A stretch of DNA of 64,000 nt from PMNU01 sp035479375. Lineage in GTDB: Bacteria > Patescibacteriota > Saccharimonadia > Saccharimonadales > UBA4665. The stretch lies in NCBI GenBank assembly GCA_035479375.1, contig DATIIT010000006.1, positions 28,241-92,240 on the forward strand, given 5' to 3'. Every line of letters starts with the position of its first letter. The first letter of the stretch is position 1. The translations under genes were made by a program, and so were the position numbers. This document shows positions 1-7,926 of the stretch, in pieces. The notes beneath the pieces were generated by a model. It had not been told where the DNA came from, did no database searches, and saw only the letters and a program-made list of their open reading frames with translations.

Positions 1-22
1 TTGTTGGTCGGGGGTGGTGCAT
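1..22 (-). CDS. 5' end of a gene running off the window
   Basis: An ATG on the minus strand at 20-22 opens a frame (MHHPRPT...) that leaves the window after seven codons. A strong Shine-Dalgarno sequence, AAGGAGGG, lies about six bases upstream, just after the gatB stop codon. This suggests one more cotranscribed gene downstream of gatB. Its product cannot be judged from seven residues. Confidence 0.45.
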
Positions 23-37
23 GTTCAGCCCTCCTTC

Positions 38-1522
38 TTATAATGCAAGTTGCTTTTTAATTAATTCTGCGGCCAGCGCCGGGTTGGCGCGCCCCTGGGA
101 CGCCTTCATTACCTGGCCAACCAGGAAGCCAATGGCCTTCATCTCGCCGCCCCGGACGTCTTCGGCGGCTTTGGGGTTTTCGGCAATAACTTTCTGGGCG
201 ATGGCCTCCAGCGCGCCAGCGTCCGACTCCTGGATGAGATTGTGTTGCTTGGCGTAGGCCTCAACGTCGCCAACCTGCTGGCCGCTGGTTAACAGGGCGA
301 TTATAAGCTGCTTAGCGTTAGATGAGCTGAGTTTTCCGGCCTTGACGAGCTGGGCCACCTCGCGGTAGTATGCCAGCCGGCCCTGGTTGGTGAGCCCTTC
401 GGCCAGCGTGGCGGCCGGGTCGCTGCGCAGCGGCACCTCGATGTTCACAAACCAATTGGCCAGTTGCTTGGCAAAGTCTTTGTCGGCAATAACTTCTTCG
501 ATGAGTGCCAGGTAGCTGATGGCCGGGTCGGCAAGGTCGGCCTCTAGCAAAAGCTCCATGGCTGGCTTATCAAGGCCGAGCGATTGCAAGCGGGTGCGCC
601 ACTCCGCCGGCAGCACCGGCATCTCTGTTTTAACGGCGTCTATTTGGGCGTCGTCCAGCACCACCGGCGGCAGGTCTGGGTCGGGCATGTAGCGGTAGTC
701 CTCGGCGTCCTCTTTGGTGCGCTGTTTGAAGGTGCGCTGTTTGGCGTCGTCCCAGCCGCGGGTTTCCTGCTGCACTTTTTCGCCTTTTTCTAGCAGCTCA
801 ATCTGGCGGGTAATCTCGTATTCCACGGTTTTTTCCACCGCGCGGAAGGAGTTGATGTTCTTGGTTTCGGTGCGCGTGCCCCACTGGTCTGTGGCGCTGA
901 CGCTAACGTTGACGTCGAAACGCATGTTGCCGTAGTACAGGTTGCAATCAGAGACATCGGCGTAGCGCATGCGCAGATACAGCTCGTGGGTGTAGGCCTT
1001 GGCCTGGGCGGCGGTGTGCATGTCTGCCTCAGAGACGATCTCCAGCAGCGGCGTGCCGGCGCGGTTTAAATCTACCAGGCTGTAATCTTTGCCAGCCGGG
1101 TGCGTGCTCTTGCCGGCGTCGGCCTCAATCTGCACGCGGTTGATGCGCACGGTAAACTGCTCGCCTTCGGCGGTTTCGGCGTTAACCTGGCCACCAACGA
1201 TAATCGGCTGGTGCAGCTGCGAAATCTGGTAGCCCATGGGCAAATCCGGGTAAAAGTAGTGCTTGCGCTCAAAGATACTAAACTTCTGCGGCGTGGTGTC
1301 TAGGGCAAAAGCGGCGCGCATGGCCAGGTGCACCGCCTCTTTGTTGAGTACCGGCAGTGTGCCGGGCAAGCCAAAACAGATGGGGCTCACCAGCGTGTTG
1401 GGTGCGGCCTCGCGGGCGTCGTTGCCCACGGCGGCAAACAGCTTGGTGGCCGTTTTGAGCTGCACATGGCACTCAATGCCGATGGTGGCGCGGTATTTAT
1501 TTCTGGTTTCGGGCGCTAGCAT
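38..1522 (-). CDS. gatB: Asp-tRNA(Asn)/Glu-tRNA(Gln) amidotransferase subunit B
   Basis: GatB binds the misacylated tRNA and activates its side chain with ATP, so that ammonia made by GatA can convert Glu-tRNA(Gln) or Asp-tRNA(Asn) to the amide form. At 494 residues it is full length for the family (about 475-490). The GIECHVQL signature is near residues 15-22, a YMPDPDLPP block lies mid-protein, and the C-terminal YqeY-like tail ends in a helix typical of the tRNA-binding domain. The start overlaps the end of the preceding small membrane gene by 26 bases, so translation is probably coupled. It is the fourth gene of a gatC-gatA-orf-gatB operon. The identification is secure. Confidence 0.97.
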   Translation of the reverse strand: MLAPETRNKYRATIGIECHVQLKTATKLFAAVGNDAREAAPNTLVSPICFGLPGTLPVLNKEAVHLAMRAAFALDTTPQKFSIFERKHYFYPDLPMGYQISQLHQPIIVGGQVNAETAEGEQFTVRINRVQIEADAGKSTHPAGKDYSLVDLNRAGTPLLEIVSEADMHTAAQAKAYTHELYLRMRYADVSDCNLYYGNMRFDVNVSVSATDQWGTRTETKNINSFRAVEKTVEYEITRQIELLEKGEKVQQETRGWDDAKQRTFKQRTKEDAEDYRYMPDPDLPPVVLDDAQIDAVKTEMPVLPAEWRTRLQSLGLDKPAMELLLEADLADPAISYLALIEEVIADKDFAKQLANWFVNIEVPLRSDPAATLAEGLTNQGRLAYYREVAQLVKAGKLSSSNAKQLIIALLTSGQQVGDVEAYAKQHNLIQESDAGALEAIAQKVIAENPKAAEDVRGGEMKAIGFLVGQVMKASQGRANPALAAELIKKQLAL

Positions 1523-1937
1523 CGGGCAAGGCTCCTACATCTTTAAGTGCTTGGCGGGTGCCGAGCAAGGCTTGCTTGACCTCGGCTTCCTTCAGTTTCA
1601 CGGTGGGGTCGGCGTCGATACGGTTGCGCAGCTTGTGGCCAAACCACAGGCCGTCGTTGTCCGTGAACAGGCGCTGGGCTTTTACCAAGCGCTCACCCAT
1701 GCTGCGGCCGCGGATGTGGCGTTTTTTGAGCGCCGTGTCCAGCAACTTATCCGCTTGCGTGATAGCATTTGCCCACTGGGCCTTGTCTTTGAGCAGGCTT
1801 TGGAGCTGCTTCCATTGGCCTTCGTAATACTCGGTGGCCTTGAGTTCCTGCGGGCGCTTGCGCCACAAAAATAGGCCGGCAGCGGCCAGCGCCGCCAGGA
1901 CAACCACGGCGATGACGGCGATAACCAAGCCCATCAT
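1497..1937 (-). CDS. small single-pass membrane protein inside the gat operon
   Basis: This 146-residue protein has one strong hydrophobic segment at about residues 3-26, followed by RKR and a soluble, charged, mostly helical domain of about 115 residues. That pattern predicts an N-out anchor with a cytoplasmic domain. Its ATG overlaps the gatA stop by four bases (ATGA) and its own end overlaps the gatB start, so it is translated with the amidotransferase subunits. I recognise no family. The tight embedding suggests a lineage-specific conserved gene rather than a chance frame, but a role in tRNA amidation is not shown. Confidence 0.8.
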   Translation of the reverse strand: MMGLVIAVIAVVVLAALAAAGLFLWRKRPQELKATEYYEGQWKQLQSLLKDKAQWANAITQADKLLDTALKKRHIRGRSMGERLVKAQRLFTDNDGLWFGHKLRNRIDADPTVKLKEAEVKQALLGTRQALKDVGALPDASARNQK

Positions 1938-3388
1938 GCCAAAATCCCTTCAGCCGCCTTGGCTATGCCGAGCAGCGCACGGTCTTGCTTCTGGGCGGCC
2001 ATGATTTGCAGGCCTACGGGCAAGCCGTCGGCAAGGCCGGCCGGGACGCTCACACTGGGGATGCCTGCCAGGCTGGCGCCCACGGTCATGACATCGGACA
2101 GGTACATTTGCAGCGGGTCGCTGGCGTTTTCGCCGATCTTAAACGCCGGCGTGGGCGCCACCGGGCCAATCAAAAAGTCGAACTTTTGGAAGGCGTCCTG
2201 GAACTCGTTGATGATTTTGGTGCGCACGGTTTGCGCTTTGGCATAATAGGCGTCGTAATAGCCGCTGCTGAGCACGTAAGTGCCGATCATCAGGCGGCGC
2301 TTGGCCTCTGGGCCAAAGCCCTCGCTGCGGGCTTTCGTGTAGCTGTCGTCTAGGTCTTTGGCGCCGGTGGCGGCGTGTTGGTAGCGCTGGCCGTCGTAAC
2401 GGCTCAGGTTGCTACTGACCTCTGCTGGCACAACAACGTAATACACGGCGAGGGCGAGTGGCAAAGACGGCAGGCTTACTTCCTGCACATCGGCGCCGGC
2501 GGCGCGCAATTTATCGGCCGCGGCCTGCACCACCTGCTTGACGCCGTCGTGCACACCGTCGCCCATCCACTCTTGTATGATGCCGATTTTTTTGCCCTTG
2601 ACACTGCTGGGCAGGTCGAGGTAGCCTTGCTTGTCGCGCTCGATTGTAGTGGCATCGCGCCGGTCGCGGCCAGCCATAACGTCGATGACGAACGCGGCGT
2701 CCTCAGTGGTGCGCGCCAGCGTGCCCACGGTATCTGTGCTGCTGGCCATAGCTACAATGCCGTAGCGCGATAGTAACCCGTACGTGGGCTTGTAGCCGAT
2801 GCAGCCCACAAAGCTGGCCGGCTGGCGGGTGGAACCACCGGTGTCCGTGCCCAAGGCAAACGGCGCCATGTCCAAAACCACCGCCGCTGCCGACCCCCCA
2901 GACGAGCCGCCTGGCACGCGGGCTTGGTCAAGCGGGTGCTTGGTGGTAAAAAAGTCGCTATTTTCGGTACTTCCGCCGTGCGCAAAGGCGTCTAGGTTGG
3001 CCTTAGCTACGCACACCGCGCCTTCGGCTTCCAGCCGCTCAATAACCGTAGCTTGGTAGGGCGCGGTAAAGCCGCGCAGCATATTGCTGGCAGCGGTGGT
3101 TTCGGCGCCAAATACCAAATAATTGTCCTTGGCAATAAATGGGACGCCGGCCAAACGGCCGGTTTCTTTGCCACTTTGTACAGCCGCGTCGATGTTGGCG
3201 GCGCGTTCGCGGGCCCGCTCCGCGGTCACGGCAATAATGGCGTTGAATTCCTTCTTATCCTCAATGGTGTGCAAAGATTGCTCCACGAGGTCGGCAGCCT
3301 TCAGCTCGCCGGCGCGCACCTTGGCGGCCAGGTCGGCAATAGGGAGCCATTGGCTGTGGGCGGGCGCGCCCTGGTCTTGCGCGCTCAT
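1934..3388 (-). CDS. gatA: Asp-tRNA(Asn)/Glu-tRNA(Gln) amidotransferase subunit A
   Basis: GatA is the amidase-signature subunit that hydrolyses glutamine (or asparagine) and passes ammonia to GatB. The full Ser-cis-Ser-Lys triad is visible: Lys87 in FIAKDNY, Ser162 in the GGSSGGS loop and Ser186 in TDTGGSTRQP. These match the spacing of the known enzyme with a constant shift of eight residues. Length is 484, normal for the family. The gene overlaps gatC by four bases upstream and the small membrane gene by four bases downstream. Its presence implies that this cell makes Gln-tRNA and/or Asn-tRNA indirectly. Confidence 0.97.
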   Translation of the reverse strand: MSAQDQGAPAHSQWLPIADLAAKVRAGELKAADLVEQSLHTIEDKKEFNAIIAVTAERARERAANIDAAVQSGKETGRLAGVPFIAKDNYLVFGAETTAASNMLRGFTAPYQATVIERLEAEGAVCVAKANLDAFAHGGSTENSDFFTTKHPLDQARVPGGSSGGSAAAVVLDMAPFALGTDTGGSTRQPASFVGCIGYKPTYGLLSRYGIVAMASSTDTVGTLARTTEDAAFVIDVMAGRDRRDATTIERDKQGYLDLPSSVKGKKIGIIQEWMGDGVHDGVKQVVQAAADKLRAAGADVQEVSLPSLPLALAVYYVVVPAEVSSNLSRYDGQRYQHAATGAKDLDDSYTKARSEGFGPEAKRRLMIGTYVLSSGYYDAYYAKAQTVRTKIINEFQDAFQKFDFLIGPVAPTPAFKIGENASDPLQMYLSDVMTVGASLAGIPSVSVPAGLADGLPVGLQIMAAQKQDRALLGIAKAAEGILA

Positions 3389-3678
3389 CCAACCATCCTC
3401 TTCACTTTAATGTGGCGGCCTTCGGTGGCGGGCACCACCTTAAGGAGGTCGTCCGGCGTGGCACCGTAATCGTCAATAACATCGTCGCGCATGACATTGG
3501 TGAGGCCGGTTACTTGGGTGGTGGGCTGCAGGCCGGTGACGTCCACCTGCGACAGCTGCTCGACGTAGCCCAGGATCTCACTGAGCTCGGCGCGGTACTT
3601 TTCGATTTCTTCGTCGGTGATTGTAAGCCGGGCGAGCCGAGCCAATTTCAATACATCGTCTCGTGTGAGGTCTGCCAT
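3385..3678 (-). CDS. gatC: Asp-tRNA(Asn)/Glu-tRNA(Gln) amidotransferase subunit C
   Basis: GatC is the small chaperone-like subunit that wraps around and stabilises the GatA-GatB contact. The 97-residue protein begins with the family pattern (LTRDDVLKLARLARL, then the LSEILGYVEQL helix) and ends with the acidic and Pro-rich extension that binds GatA. It is the first gene of the operon and overlaps gatA by ATGA. A TATAGT box ends nine bases upstream of the ATG, so the leader is at most a few bases long. Confidence 0.95.
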   Translation of the reverse strand: MADLTRDDVLKLARLARLTITDEEIEKYRAELSEILGYVEQLSQVDVTGLQPTTQVTGLTNVMRDDVIDDYGATPDDLLKVVPATEGRHIKVKRMVG

Positions 3679-3740
3679 ATTTCTCTAACTATATCAGATT
3701 AGTTGCGGCGTTAACAATATTGGCCAGGGACGGCAGGTAT

Positions 3741-4328
3741 CTACCGCGGCGGCTCTACTAGAGCAACATCCGGGCAGAAACGCCTAATCTCATCCATCGT
3801 GACGCCTCTAATCGGACCCTCGTGGCCATGCGACAGTTCGCCGCCTGGGCCCATTCCCCGAATCGTTGCCTTATCAACAAGCTGCTGCCCCATGAATGGT
3901 ACGCGCAGCCGCCCAAGCCACGCCCGTAAGCCGCCCGCCGCTAACGGCAATGCGACAGCTGAATAGCTCGCCCTGCCCTCGTACGCCCAATATTTTCCTG
4001 GCGTCGCACCAGGGGCTGCTAGGCCCATCTGCCAACTGGCCATTGTGCCGTCAGGCGGCGCGCAGCCTACTACTGTTCGCTCGCCCTTACCTATACGGCC
4101 CTCAAATTCCGGGGAGACAGCAACGGTTACCAGCACGGCAAACCGGTCGCCGCTTTCATCGCCAGCGAATGTTATGCCGTCCTGGCCCATGAGCATATCC
4201 TGTTGAGCACTTTTGGCATACTCCGAAACAACGGTGTATGGCGGAGGCATACCGATAACTTCGCCGAATGCGGCATCCCATTGCATAGGCAAAACCGGCA
4301 AGCCGGCAGGTGATTGTTCGTAACTCAT
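3741..4328 (-). CDS. orphan 195-residue protein downstream of uvrB
   Basis: I do not recognise this 195-residue protein. It has no signal peptide or membrane segment and is rich in Gly, Ala and Pro, with an acidic middle (DESGDRF) and a C-terminal part ending in DEIRRFCPDVALVEPPR. It begins two bases after the uvrB stop on the same strand, so it is probably cotranscribed with uvrB, although nothing in the sequence suggests DNA repair. It is one of several soluble orphan proteins of similar composition scattered through the window. The frame is open throughout with coding-like codon usage, so I take it as real. Confidence 0.7.
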   Translation of the reverse strand: MSYEQSPAGLPVLPMQWDAAFGEVIGMPPPYTVVSEYAKSAQQDMLMGQDGITFAGDESGDRFAVLVTVAVSPEFEGRIGKGERTVVGCAPPDGTMASWQMGLAAPGATPGKYWAYEGRASYSAVALPLAAGGLRAWLGRLRVPFMGQQLVDKATIRGMGPGGELSHGHEGPIRGVTMDEIRRFCPDVALVEPPR

Positions 4329-4330
4329 AT

Positions 4331-6295
4331 TTACATTTTTCCTTTTATATCATTAATGATATCGCGCAGCTCTGCCGCTTGTTCAAACTGCAAGTTGGCG
4401 GCGGCCAACTCCATCTGGGAATTGAGGTCGCGCAGCAGGCTGCCGTACTCGTCTTTGGGGATTTTCCTGAGGTCGAGCTTGGCGCGTTTGGCATCTTCGG
4501 GCAGATCTGGGCGCATACCCTTTTCGATAGCCTTGCTGACACCGGTGGGCGTGATGCCGTGCTCGGTGTTGTAGGCCTCCTGGATTTCACGGCGGCGCGT
4601 GGTCTCGTCCAGGGTCTTTTTCATGCTATCTGTGATATGGTCGGCATACATAATGACGTGGCCTTCTACGTGGCGGGCGGCGCGGCCGACGGTTTGGATC
4701 AGGGCCTGCTCGCTGCGCAAAAACCCTTCTTTGTCGGCGTCCAAAATGGCCACCAAGCTTACTTCCGGCAGGTCAAGCCCTTCGCGCAGCAAGTTGATGC
4801 CCACCAGCACGTCGTAGACGCCCAGGCGCAGGTCACGCAGGATGTCGGTGCGGTCCAGGGTGTCCACGTCGCTGTGCAGGTAGGCCACCTTAATGTTCAG
4901 CTCTTTGAGGTAATCGGTGAGGTCTTCGCTCATGCGCTTGGTGAGCGTGGTCACGAGCACGCGCTGGTGCTTCTTGATGGTTTCGCGGATTTCGGCCAGC
5001 AAGTCGTCCACCTGGCCGTCCACCGGCCGGATTTCTATGGGCGGGTCCAGCAGCCCAGTAGGGCGGATGACTTGCTGCGCCGGCTCCGGGCTCCGGCTGA
5101 GTTCGTACTGCGCCGGCGTGGCGCTGACGTACACCACCTGGTTCATGTGCTTTTCAAACTCGGTGAAAGTGAGCGGCCGGTTGTCTAGGGCAGACGGTAA
5201 ACGGAAGCCGTGCTCCACCAGCACCTCTTTGCGGGCGCGGTCGCCGTTGTACATGCCACGCACCTGGGGCATGGTCATGTGCGATTCGTCGATGAGCATC
5301 AGGAAATCGTCCGGGTAGTAATCCAGCAGCGTGGCGGGTTGGTCGCCGGGCTCGCGGTCTGTGAGGTAGCGCGAGTAGTTCTCAATCCCCTTTACAAAGC
5401 CGGTTTCCTGGAGCATTTCCAGATCGAAACGGGTACGCTGCTCCAGGCGCTGCGCCTCCAACAGCTTGCCCTGTTTTTTGAAGAGCGCCAGGCGCTCCTG
5501 CAGCTCGTTTTCAATTTTGCCGAGCGCCAGCTGCAGCTTGTCCTGCGGCGTCACGTAGTGCGAGCCTGGGAAAATGTCTAGGCTATCAGGCCTGCCCAAA
5601 ATCTCGCCGGTGAGCGGGTCAATTTTAAGGATGCGCTCGACTTCGTCGCCAAAAAATTCGATGCGGTAAGCCAGCTCTTCGCCGGCCGGGAACACGTCTA
5701 CCACGTCGCCGCGGACGCGGAAGGTGCTGCGGTGGAAATCGATGTCATTCCGCTGGTATTGGATGTCTGTGAGGTGGCGCAAAAATTTGTCGCGGACGCG
5801 GCGCTCGCCGCGCTTGACACTCACCCGTAGGTCGTTGTAGTCTGACGGCGAGCCGATGCCGTAAATGCAGCTCACGCTGGCGACAATGACCACGTCGCGG
5901 CGGGTCAGCAAGGCATCGGTGGCGGCGTGCCGGAGCCGGTCGATTTCCTCGTTAATTTGCGAGTCTTTTTCGATGTACGTGTCCGAACGCGGGATGTACG
6001 CCTCCGGCTGGTAGTAGTCAAAATAGCTCACAAAATAGTGGACCGCATTATCCGGGAAGAATTTGCGGAACTCCTCGTACAGCTGTGCGGCGAGTGTTTT
6101 GTTGTGGCTCAAAACCAGCGTCGGCTTGCCCGTATTCTGGATGAGGTTGGCCATGGTAAATGTTTTACCCGAGCCGGTCACACCCAAAAGGGTCTGTTCC
6201 TTCAGACCCTGGTTGAGGCCGCCCGTCAGCTGTTTGATGGCGGCCGGCTGGTCGCCCATGGGCTGGTACTCGCTCGTCAGGTTAAATGTAGCCAT
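4331..6295 (-). CDS. uvrB: excinuclease ABC subunit B
   Basis: UvrB is the damage-verifying helicase-like subunit of nucleotide excision repair: it is loaded by UvrA and then recruits UvrC. The 654-residue protein has Walker A GVTGSGKT at 38-45, the beta-hairpin region (SYFDYYQPEAYIP) that clamps DNA, a DESH box, the C-terminal SF2 motifs ending in QTVGRAARH, and a UVR motif in the last 40 residues that would contact UvrC. Length is standard. A TATAAT box ends six bases before the ATG, so the mRNA is probably leaderless. Confidence 0.98.
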   Translation of the reverse strand: MATFNLTSEYQPMGDQPAAIKQLTGGLNQGLKEQTLLGVTGSGKTFTMANLIQNTGKPTLVLSHNKTLAAQLYEEFRKFFPDNAVHYFVSYFDYYQPEAYIPRSDTYIEKDSQINEEIDRLRHAATDALLTRRDVVIVASVSCIYGIGSPSDYNDLRVSVKRGERRVRDKFLRHLTDIQYQRNDIDFHRSTFRVRGDVVDVFPAGEELAYRIEFFGDEVERILKIDPLTGEILGRPDSLDIFPGSHYVTPQDKLQLALGKIENELQERLALFKKQGKLLEAQRLEQRTRFDLEMLQETGFVKGIENYSRYLTDREPGDQPATLLDYYPDDFLMLIDESHMTMPQVRGMYNGDRARKEVLVEHGFRLPSALDNRPLTFTEFEKHMNQVVYVSATPAQYELSRSPEPAQQVIRPTGLLDPPIEIRPVDGQVDDLLAEIRETIKKHQRVLVTTLTKRMSEDLTDYLKELNIKVAYLHSDVDTLDRTDILRDLRLGVYDVLVGINLLREGLDLPEVSLVAILDADKEGFLRSEQALIQTVGRAARHVEGHVIMYADHITDSMKKTLDETTRRREIQEAYNTEHGITPTGVSKAIEKGMRPDLPEDAKRAKLDLRKIPKDEYGSLLRDLNSQMELAAANLQFEQAAELRDIINDIKGKM

Positions 6296-6301
6296 CTATA
6301 T

Positions 6302-6307
6302 ATTATA
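6302..6307 (-). promoter_or_regulatory. -10 box of the uvrB promoter (leaderless type)
   Basis: A perfect TATAAT on the minus strand is followed by six bases (ATATAG) and then the uvrB ATG. A start site 6-7 bases after the -10 box would fall on or next to the A of the start codon. There is no clear -35 element and no Shine-Dalgarno sequence. Confidence 0.6.
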
Positions 6308-6396
6308 TTGTAACAGATGTAGGACGCCAGGCGCCGCCAAAGCGCCACGGCAGTAGTGCCACGGACACAGCAGCTATTTCACCCTCATGGCGGCCG

Positions 6397-7119
6397 CTAT
6401 TTCAGGCCGCCCTGGATAGTGGTCAACATTTGGGCAAACTGCGTGTAATAGTCTGCCGGTGACTGCGTGCAGTATTGGGCAACGCCTTTGGTGTAGGATG
6501 TGGTCAACGACGGCATCTCAATGGTGTAAAAATACGCGCCCACCTTATACCATCGCTTCTGGACCACGGTGGGATCACCGCCGTTGTCCAGCTCCACAAA
6601 ATAGTTGCCGTCGGCAGCCTTATTGGCGGTGTAGTATTGGTCCAGGGTGGTGTTATCAGCCACGTCGGGCAGCACCCCTTGTGCGGCAAAATCCTTGGTG
6701 TAGCGCTGCATTTCTAGGCCCGGCGGGCTAATACTATTGTTGTAAAAAAATATACAGTTTGGGTCGGTCACTATCTGCTTCGTGGAAAAAACGTACCCCG
6801 GGCTACTGGTGCTGTACTTAAATAAGGCGTTGCCAACGCTGCTTGCCGGCAAGGCCATATGCACATTCCAGTTACTCAAAGAGACCGCCGTGGTGGGCGG
6901 CACCTGCCAAGTGCTGCCACCGGCAACCAGCTGGTTTGGGTTGGCTGCGCTTGCCGCTTGGGGCTTTGCGGCCTTGCCCTGGGAGGCTTGGCTACCCGTG
7001 CCGCCTTTCTTGCCGTGCCCCAGAACCAGCACCAACACAATAATAAGTACCGCAACAACCACAATACCCAGCGCCACCACAAGCAAACCAACACCCTTTT
7101 GCCTATTTATACGCTCCAC
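6397..7119 (-). CDS. membrane-anchored extracytoplasmic protein
   Basis: The protein has a hydrophobic anchor at about residues 9-34 (GVGLLVVALGIVVVAVLIIV), a Gly/Lys/Ser/Ala linker, and a roughly 170-residue exported domain rich in Tyr, Thr, Asn and aromatic residues. I chose the GTG at 7117-7119, giving 240 residues. It sits five bases after a perfect AGGAGG, which itself directly follows the TGA of the upstream 34-residue gene. An in-frame ATG at 7152 would add 11 residues but overlaps that gene and lacks a ribosome site. No family is recognised. The layout resembles two other anchored proteins in the window (49045-49842 and 51845-52447). Confidence 0.8.
   Translation of the reverse strand: MERINRQKGVGLLVVALGIVVVAVLIIVLVLVLGHGKKGGTGSQASQGKAAKPQAASAANPNQLVAGGSTWQVPPTTAVSLSNWNVHMALPASSVGNALFKYSTSSPGYVFSTKQIVTDPNCIFFYNNSISPPGLEMQRYTKDFAAQGVLPDVADNTTLDQYYTANKAADGNYFVELDNGGDPTVVQKRWYKVGAYFYTIEMPSLTTSYTKGVAQYCTQSPADYYTQFAQMLTTIQGGLK
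6989..7015. repeat. 27-base direct repeat, copy 1 (inside a gene)
   Basis: These 27 bases are identical to 7235-7261. Here they lie in the linker of the membrane-anchored protein and encode the KKGGTGS stretch. The two copies are 246 bases apart. Confidence 0.85.
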
Positions 7120-7130
7120 GTGCACCTCCT

Positions 7131-7235
7131 TCACTTCAGCCAAGCTAGCCATACCACGACCCCAACGCCAAGCACCGCCAGGATGATGAGGACTACTTCG
7201 CTGGCGGCCAACTCACGTTTTTCCTTATCGTCCAT
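7131..7235 (-). CDS. 34-residue single-pass membrane peptide
   Basis: This is a short open frame with ATG at 7233-7235 and TGA at 7131-7133. The product starts MDDKEKRELAASE, a charged cytoplasmic-type N terminus, and continues into about 20 hydrophobic residues (VVLIILAVLGVGVVVWLAWL) ending in Lys. The ribosome site of the following gene begins right at its stop codon, the arrangement expected of translationally coupled neighbours. The region just upstream of its ATG is copy 2 of the 27-base repeat. I recognise no family. It could be a small membrane regulator or partner of the downstream anchored protein. Confidence 0.6.
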   Translation of the reverse strand: MDDKEKRELAASEVVLIILAVLGVGVVVWLAWLK

Positions 7236-7261
7236 GGCTACCCGTGCCGCCTTTCTTGCCG
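7235..7261. repeat. 27-base direct repeat, copy 2 (intergenic)
   Basis: Identical to 6989-7015. This copy lies between the stop codon of the LOG-family gene and the ATG of the 34-residue peptide, ending on the first base of that ATG. On the minus strand it contains AAGAAAGGCGG, which might serve as a weak ribosome site. Confidence 0.85.
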
Positions 7262-7915
7262 CTAGCCAGCGCGCGGATTGCGTTGCTGTTCCCGTAAGAA
7301 CCAGTGTTGATCGTGGTGGCGCAGCTCGGTGCGCACTTCGGCGTACTTCTCGTCTAGCATTTTTACCAGTTTGCCCACCAGGCGCTCCGGGTCGTCGTCG
7401 TACACCACCAAGTCGCGCTCAATAGGCTTGAGCTCCAGCGTTTCCATGAGCTTGGGGATGAGGTCGGCTGCGCCGCCGCTGCCCAGCAGCACACCGCACG
7501 GCTTGCCCGACTCCAGGGTGGAGGTAAACTCGTGCAGCGAGCCAAACCGCCCCCCAATAGTAATGACCGCGTCGCTGGACTGCACTAGGTACATGTCGCG
7601 CCCCACGTAGTGCAAGCCGGTAAAATTGATGAAATCAAAGACATCGTATGGCAGCCGGTACTTGCGGATATGCTCCAGCAGGCTGCGCGCCGGCGAAAAG
7701 CCTACGCTGGTGCCGCCATTTTTCTTGGCGCCGTAAGCTGCGTAGTACGGCAGGCCCACTGTTGCGCCAGTGGTAATGATGTGCCCGGATTTGGCAATCG
7801 CCGCGCCAGTCTTCTCCGCTAGGCCGTGCGCCTTTTCCACGGTATCGCCGCCGGCGGCACCGGAGACGCAGATAGAGTAACGGATGTATTTGAGGTCGTC
7901 TAAATCAGGTGCCAT
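7262..7915 (-). CDS. LOG-family (SLOG superfamily) protein
   Basis: This 217-residue Rossmann-like protein resembles the LOG/TIGR00725 group, which includes cytokinin-riboside phosphoribohydrolases and nucleotide-binding SLOG proteins. Family marks are the opening YSICVSGAAGGDTVEKA, the GHIITTGATVGLPYYAA loop, and GGRFGSLHEFT, which occupies the place of the PGGxGTxxE nucleotide-binding and catalytic motif with its glutamate kept. A nucleotide-monophosphate hydrolase or nucleotide-sensing role is plausible, but the altered motif makes the substrate uncertain. It ends just before the 27-base repeat and lies 11 bases downstream of the next gene in the same direction. Confidence 0.8.
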   Translation of the reverse strand: MAPDLDDLKYIRYSICVSGAAGGDTVEKAHGLAEKTGAAIAKSGHIITTGATVGLPYYAAYGAKKNGGTSVGFSPARSLLEHIRKYRLPYDVFDFINFTGLHYVGRDMYLVQSSDAVITIGGRFGSLHEFTSTLESGKPCGVLLGSGGAADLIPKLMETLELKPIERDLVVYDDDPERLVGKLVKMLDEKYAEVRTELRHHDQHWFLREQQRNPRAG

Positions 7916-7926
7916 AGTTGTTGTGG

